DNA of 64,000 nt from Marinifaba aquimaris (lineage in GTDB: Bacteria > Pseudomonadota > Gammaproteobacteria > Enterobacterales > Alteromonadaceae). Positions within the stretch are counted from its first letter, which is position 1, and every line of letters starts with the position of its first letter. The stretch covers positions 145,627 through 209,626 of the forward strand of contig NZ_JABULX010000004.1 in assembly GCF_013328345.1 (NCBI RefSeq), written 5' to 3'. Below are positions 62,471 to 64,000 of the stretch, piece after piece. The position numbers were made by a program, and so were the translations under genes. The notes under the pieces are model-generated. The model saw only the letters and a program-made list of their open reading frames with translations. It did not search any database and had not been told where the DNA came from.

Positions 62471-62597
62471 AACAATATTCTCTTAATAAACTTGGGGGCG
62501 CGATTGTAAGCTTAGTTCATACTAAGCGCAATTTGTTGATACGATTTTGTTTTGCTATGGTGAGATTAATAATAAAAACAATTAGGTAGGATGTGCC

Positions 62598-63488
62598 TTG
62601 TTAACGTATCAAGAATGTGTAGAAAAGACCGAAGCGCTTTGTCAGCGAATTAAAGATGATCCCGAAGCGAAAAAACAAACGCGGATCGATTTTTATAAAA
62701 AGTATGGTTATAAGCACCTGGATCTCAATTTTGGTGACTCAGAACTCGCTTTTTTAAAATGGGAAATTAGAAGAGGGGTGTTAAATCCGCTAAGCGATCC
62801 TGTTCAGCCGGGCAGTCCTTGGTGGCGGAATGTCAATTTACACTTTATCTACCTATCAGAACTAGCGGGTTTAATGGTAGAAAATGAAGTCGACGCAAGT
62901 CTTGCACCCATGCCGACTCAAAAGTGGTTTGATTACATTAATCAGCCCAGTGCTGAAACTTGGTATCGTGCCCACAACAGCTCTATTTTAGATGGTTTTA
63001 ACAAATACCAAGAAGATGGTGCTCGAGAAAACAAAGTAGAGCAAATTTTCCTTAACATTATTTTATACCGTTTGATGTTTGCTCAGGCTTTAGTTGAAGA
63101 TGCGACTATATTTGGGGAACTTGGCCATATTGCCGCTGATCCAAGAGGCTTTGCGGTAGACTTAATCGTTCATATGAGCAACTTCTATCCTACCAAATAC
63201 CCATTGGCATTAAAGGATAAAAAGCATATTTTAGGCGATGGTTGGTCGATTAAAGACTTTGAAGTTCACGTTATGGATGATGAGATTATTTTGCCAAATT
63301 TATCAAAGCTTTATGATAAATGTGCACATTGGGATGACTCACCATTTTTGACCGGTTTTGTCCAAGACAATGAGCCAGCATACATCAATCTAAAAAAAGC
63401 ATTTGCTGAAACAACGCTCGCCGAGATATGTTGGGATACTATCTGTAATTTTTTCAAACGGTTATTAGGTTTAAAGCCCGTTTTATAA
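62598..63488 (+). CDS. Hypothetical protein, soluble, 296 residues
   Basis: Starts at TTG 62598 with AGGTAGGATG upstream; no ATG gives a better start. The sequence is helical and aromatic-rich: LTYQECVEKTEALCQRI, FLKWEIRRGVLNPL, SPWWRNVNLHFIYLSELAGLM and FYPTKYPLALKDKKHILG. No catalytic motif, signal peptide or membrane helix is visible, and I recognise no family. It is followed by a strong terminator and the IS3 element. Confidence 0.68.
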   Translation: MLTYQECVEKTEALCQRIKDDPEAKKQTRIDFYKKYGYKHLDLNFGDSELAFLKWEIRRGVLNPLSDPVQPGSPWWRNVNLHFIYLSELAGLMVENEVDASLAPMPTQKWFDYINQPSAETWYRAHNSSILDGFNKYQEDGARENKVEQIFLNIILYRLMFAQALVEDATIFGELGHIAADPRGFAVDLIVHMSNFYPTKYPLALKDKKHILGDGWSIKDFEVHVMDDEIILPNLSKLYDKCAHWDDSPFLTGFVQDNEPAYINLKKAFAETTLAEICWDTICNFFKRLLGLKPVL

Positions 63489-63495
63489 AAAAATA

Positions 63496-63524
63496 AAAAA
63501 GCGCGATATAAGATCGCGCTTTTT
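63496..63524 (+). terminator. Terminator before the IS element
   Basis: AAAAAGCGCGAT and ATCGCGCTTTTT form a perfect 12-bp stem with a 5-nt loop and a T run, 8 nt after the stop of the unknown protein. Confidence 0.87.
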
Positions 63525-63531
63525 GTTTCTC

Positions 63532-64000
63532 TGACCCGTCCTGAATAAGGTTGACACTTTTCCAACTTCAATTTGGAGAAGATAATGAAACCAATAACTA
63601 AGCGTACACAAAAAGATTATTCACTTGCCTTTAAATTATCCGTCGTTGATAAAGTAGAAAAAGGCGAATGTACTTACAAACAAGCGCAAGACCACTACGG
63701 TATTCAAGGTGCTTCAACCGTTTTAACTTGGCTTCGCCGATATGGTCAACTAGATTGGAGTAAAGGTACTCCCAATCATATGAATGAGCTTCCCCTTATG
63801 TCTAAACCCAATGATTTAACACCTGAGCAAAAAATCAAAGCCCTCGAAAAAGAGCTAGAAGATACCAAGATAAAAGCACAATTCTTTGAAACGATAGTCG
63901 ATGTACTTGATAAAGATTTTGGAGTACGTATCACAAAAAAGCAACGCAACGCGTTATTGAAGAAAAAAACATAACCAAGCTATCTGTCAGTAGAGCTTGT
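63532..64000 (+). mobile_element. IS3-family insertion sequence, left part only
   Basis: The element begins about 63532 (TGACCCGTCCTGAATAAG) and runs off the window. It contains orfA and the first codons of orfB in the -1 frame (NITKLSVSRAC), as in IS3-type elements. The right end, inverted repeats and target duplication cannot be seen. Confidence 0.8.
63585..63974 (+). CDS. IS3-family transposase OrfA
   Basis: 129 residues from ATG 63585 with GGAGA ahead (a TTG four codons upstream is also open). The helix-turn-helix DYSLAFKLSVVDKVEKGECTY with STVLTWLRRYG binds the IS ends, and the C-terminal leucine zipper (IKALEKELEDTKIKAQFFE) is typical of IS3 OrfA. The end runs through a seven-A stretch (63963-63969) ending KKKT*. 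A -1 slip there would continue into the OrfB frame. OrfB itself lies beyond the window. Confidence 0.9.
   Translation: MKPITKRTQKDYSLAFKLSVVDKVEKGECTYKQAQDHYGIQGASTVLTWLRRYGQLDWSKGTPNHMNELPLMSKPNDLTPEQKIKALEKELEDTKIKAQFFETIVDVLDKDFGVRITKKQRNALLKKKT

Noticed and set aside
63496..63524. Hairpin near the right edge considered as an IS inverted repeat
   Set aside because: It is a perfect stem with a T run directly after a stop codon, i.e. a terminator; the IS end begins further on.

Overview
The window looks like a chromosomal segment of a marine gammaproteobacterium of the order Alteromonadales. It is AT-rich (around 40% GC by eye). The order trpE-G-D-C(F)-B-A-yciI, the divergent trpH-yciO-scpA-scpB-rluB cluster, mfd next to csiV, and TonB/Sel1, rhombosortase-type and PEP-CTERM-like envelope proteins are typical of that group. 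The genus cannot be fixed from sequence alone. Nearly all of it is ordinary housekeeping sequence. The only mobile element is the start of an IS3-family insertion sequence at the right edge.

Layout. 1-8.2 kb: the 3' part of a receiver/histidine kinase protein, nagZ, a pseudouridine synthase, a small lipoprotein, astE, a secreted Sel1/TonB_C protein, a DUF6279-like lipoprotein and a diguanylate cyclase. 8.3-18.1 kb: a KefB-type antiporter, a DPP-IV-like peptidase, a TonB-dependent receptor, aquaporin Z, rlmF and a membrane protein. 18.1-26.7 kb: csiV and mfd, a periplasmic ABC-substrate-binding-like protein, leucine dehydrogenase and a CbbR-like LysR regulator. 26.9-30.6 kb: a tiny membrane protein, an SbtA-type bicarbonate permease and PEP carboxylase, apparently one operon linking bicarbonate uptake to its use. 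30.6-40 kb: an SDR with a probable nonsense mutation, its TetR regulator with two palindromic operators, a HAD phosphatase, a GNAT, a PEP-CTERM-like protein, a P-loop kinase, a frameshifted GlyGly-CTERM protein, a serine hydrolase and two orphan proteins. 40-47.4 kb: the trp operon with a leader peptide containing Trp-Trp-Trp and an attenuator. 47.7-52.5 kb: trpH, yciO, scpA, scpB, rluB, a VOC protein and msrA. 52.5-59 kb: a zinc-ribbon membrane protein, a pentapeptide-repeat potassium channel, a receiver-TPR protein, tRNA-Tyr, ychJ, an SOS-controlled sulA and an acidic repeat protein with a Sel1 end. 59.2-64 kb: lysine riboswitch and lysC, a small membrane protein, rlmI, an unknown protein and the IS3 element.

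Regulation can be read directly at several places: tryptophan attenuation, a lysine riboswitch with a hairpin covering the lysC ribosome binding site, a twin LexA-type site before sulA, TetR palindromes, and many factor-independent terminators, several of them shared by convergent genes. Two genes carry probable inactivating or truncating lesions: the SDR (CAA to TAA near the C-terminus) and the GlyGly-CTERM protein (frame change at a short TA run). No CRISPR array, prophage, rRNA operon or recognisable defence island was seen.
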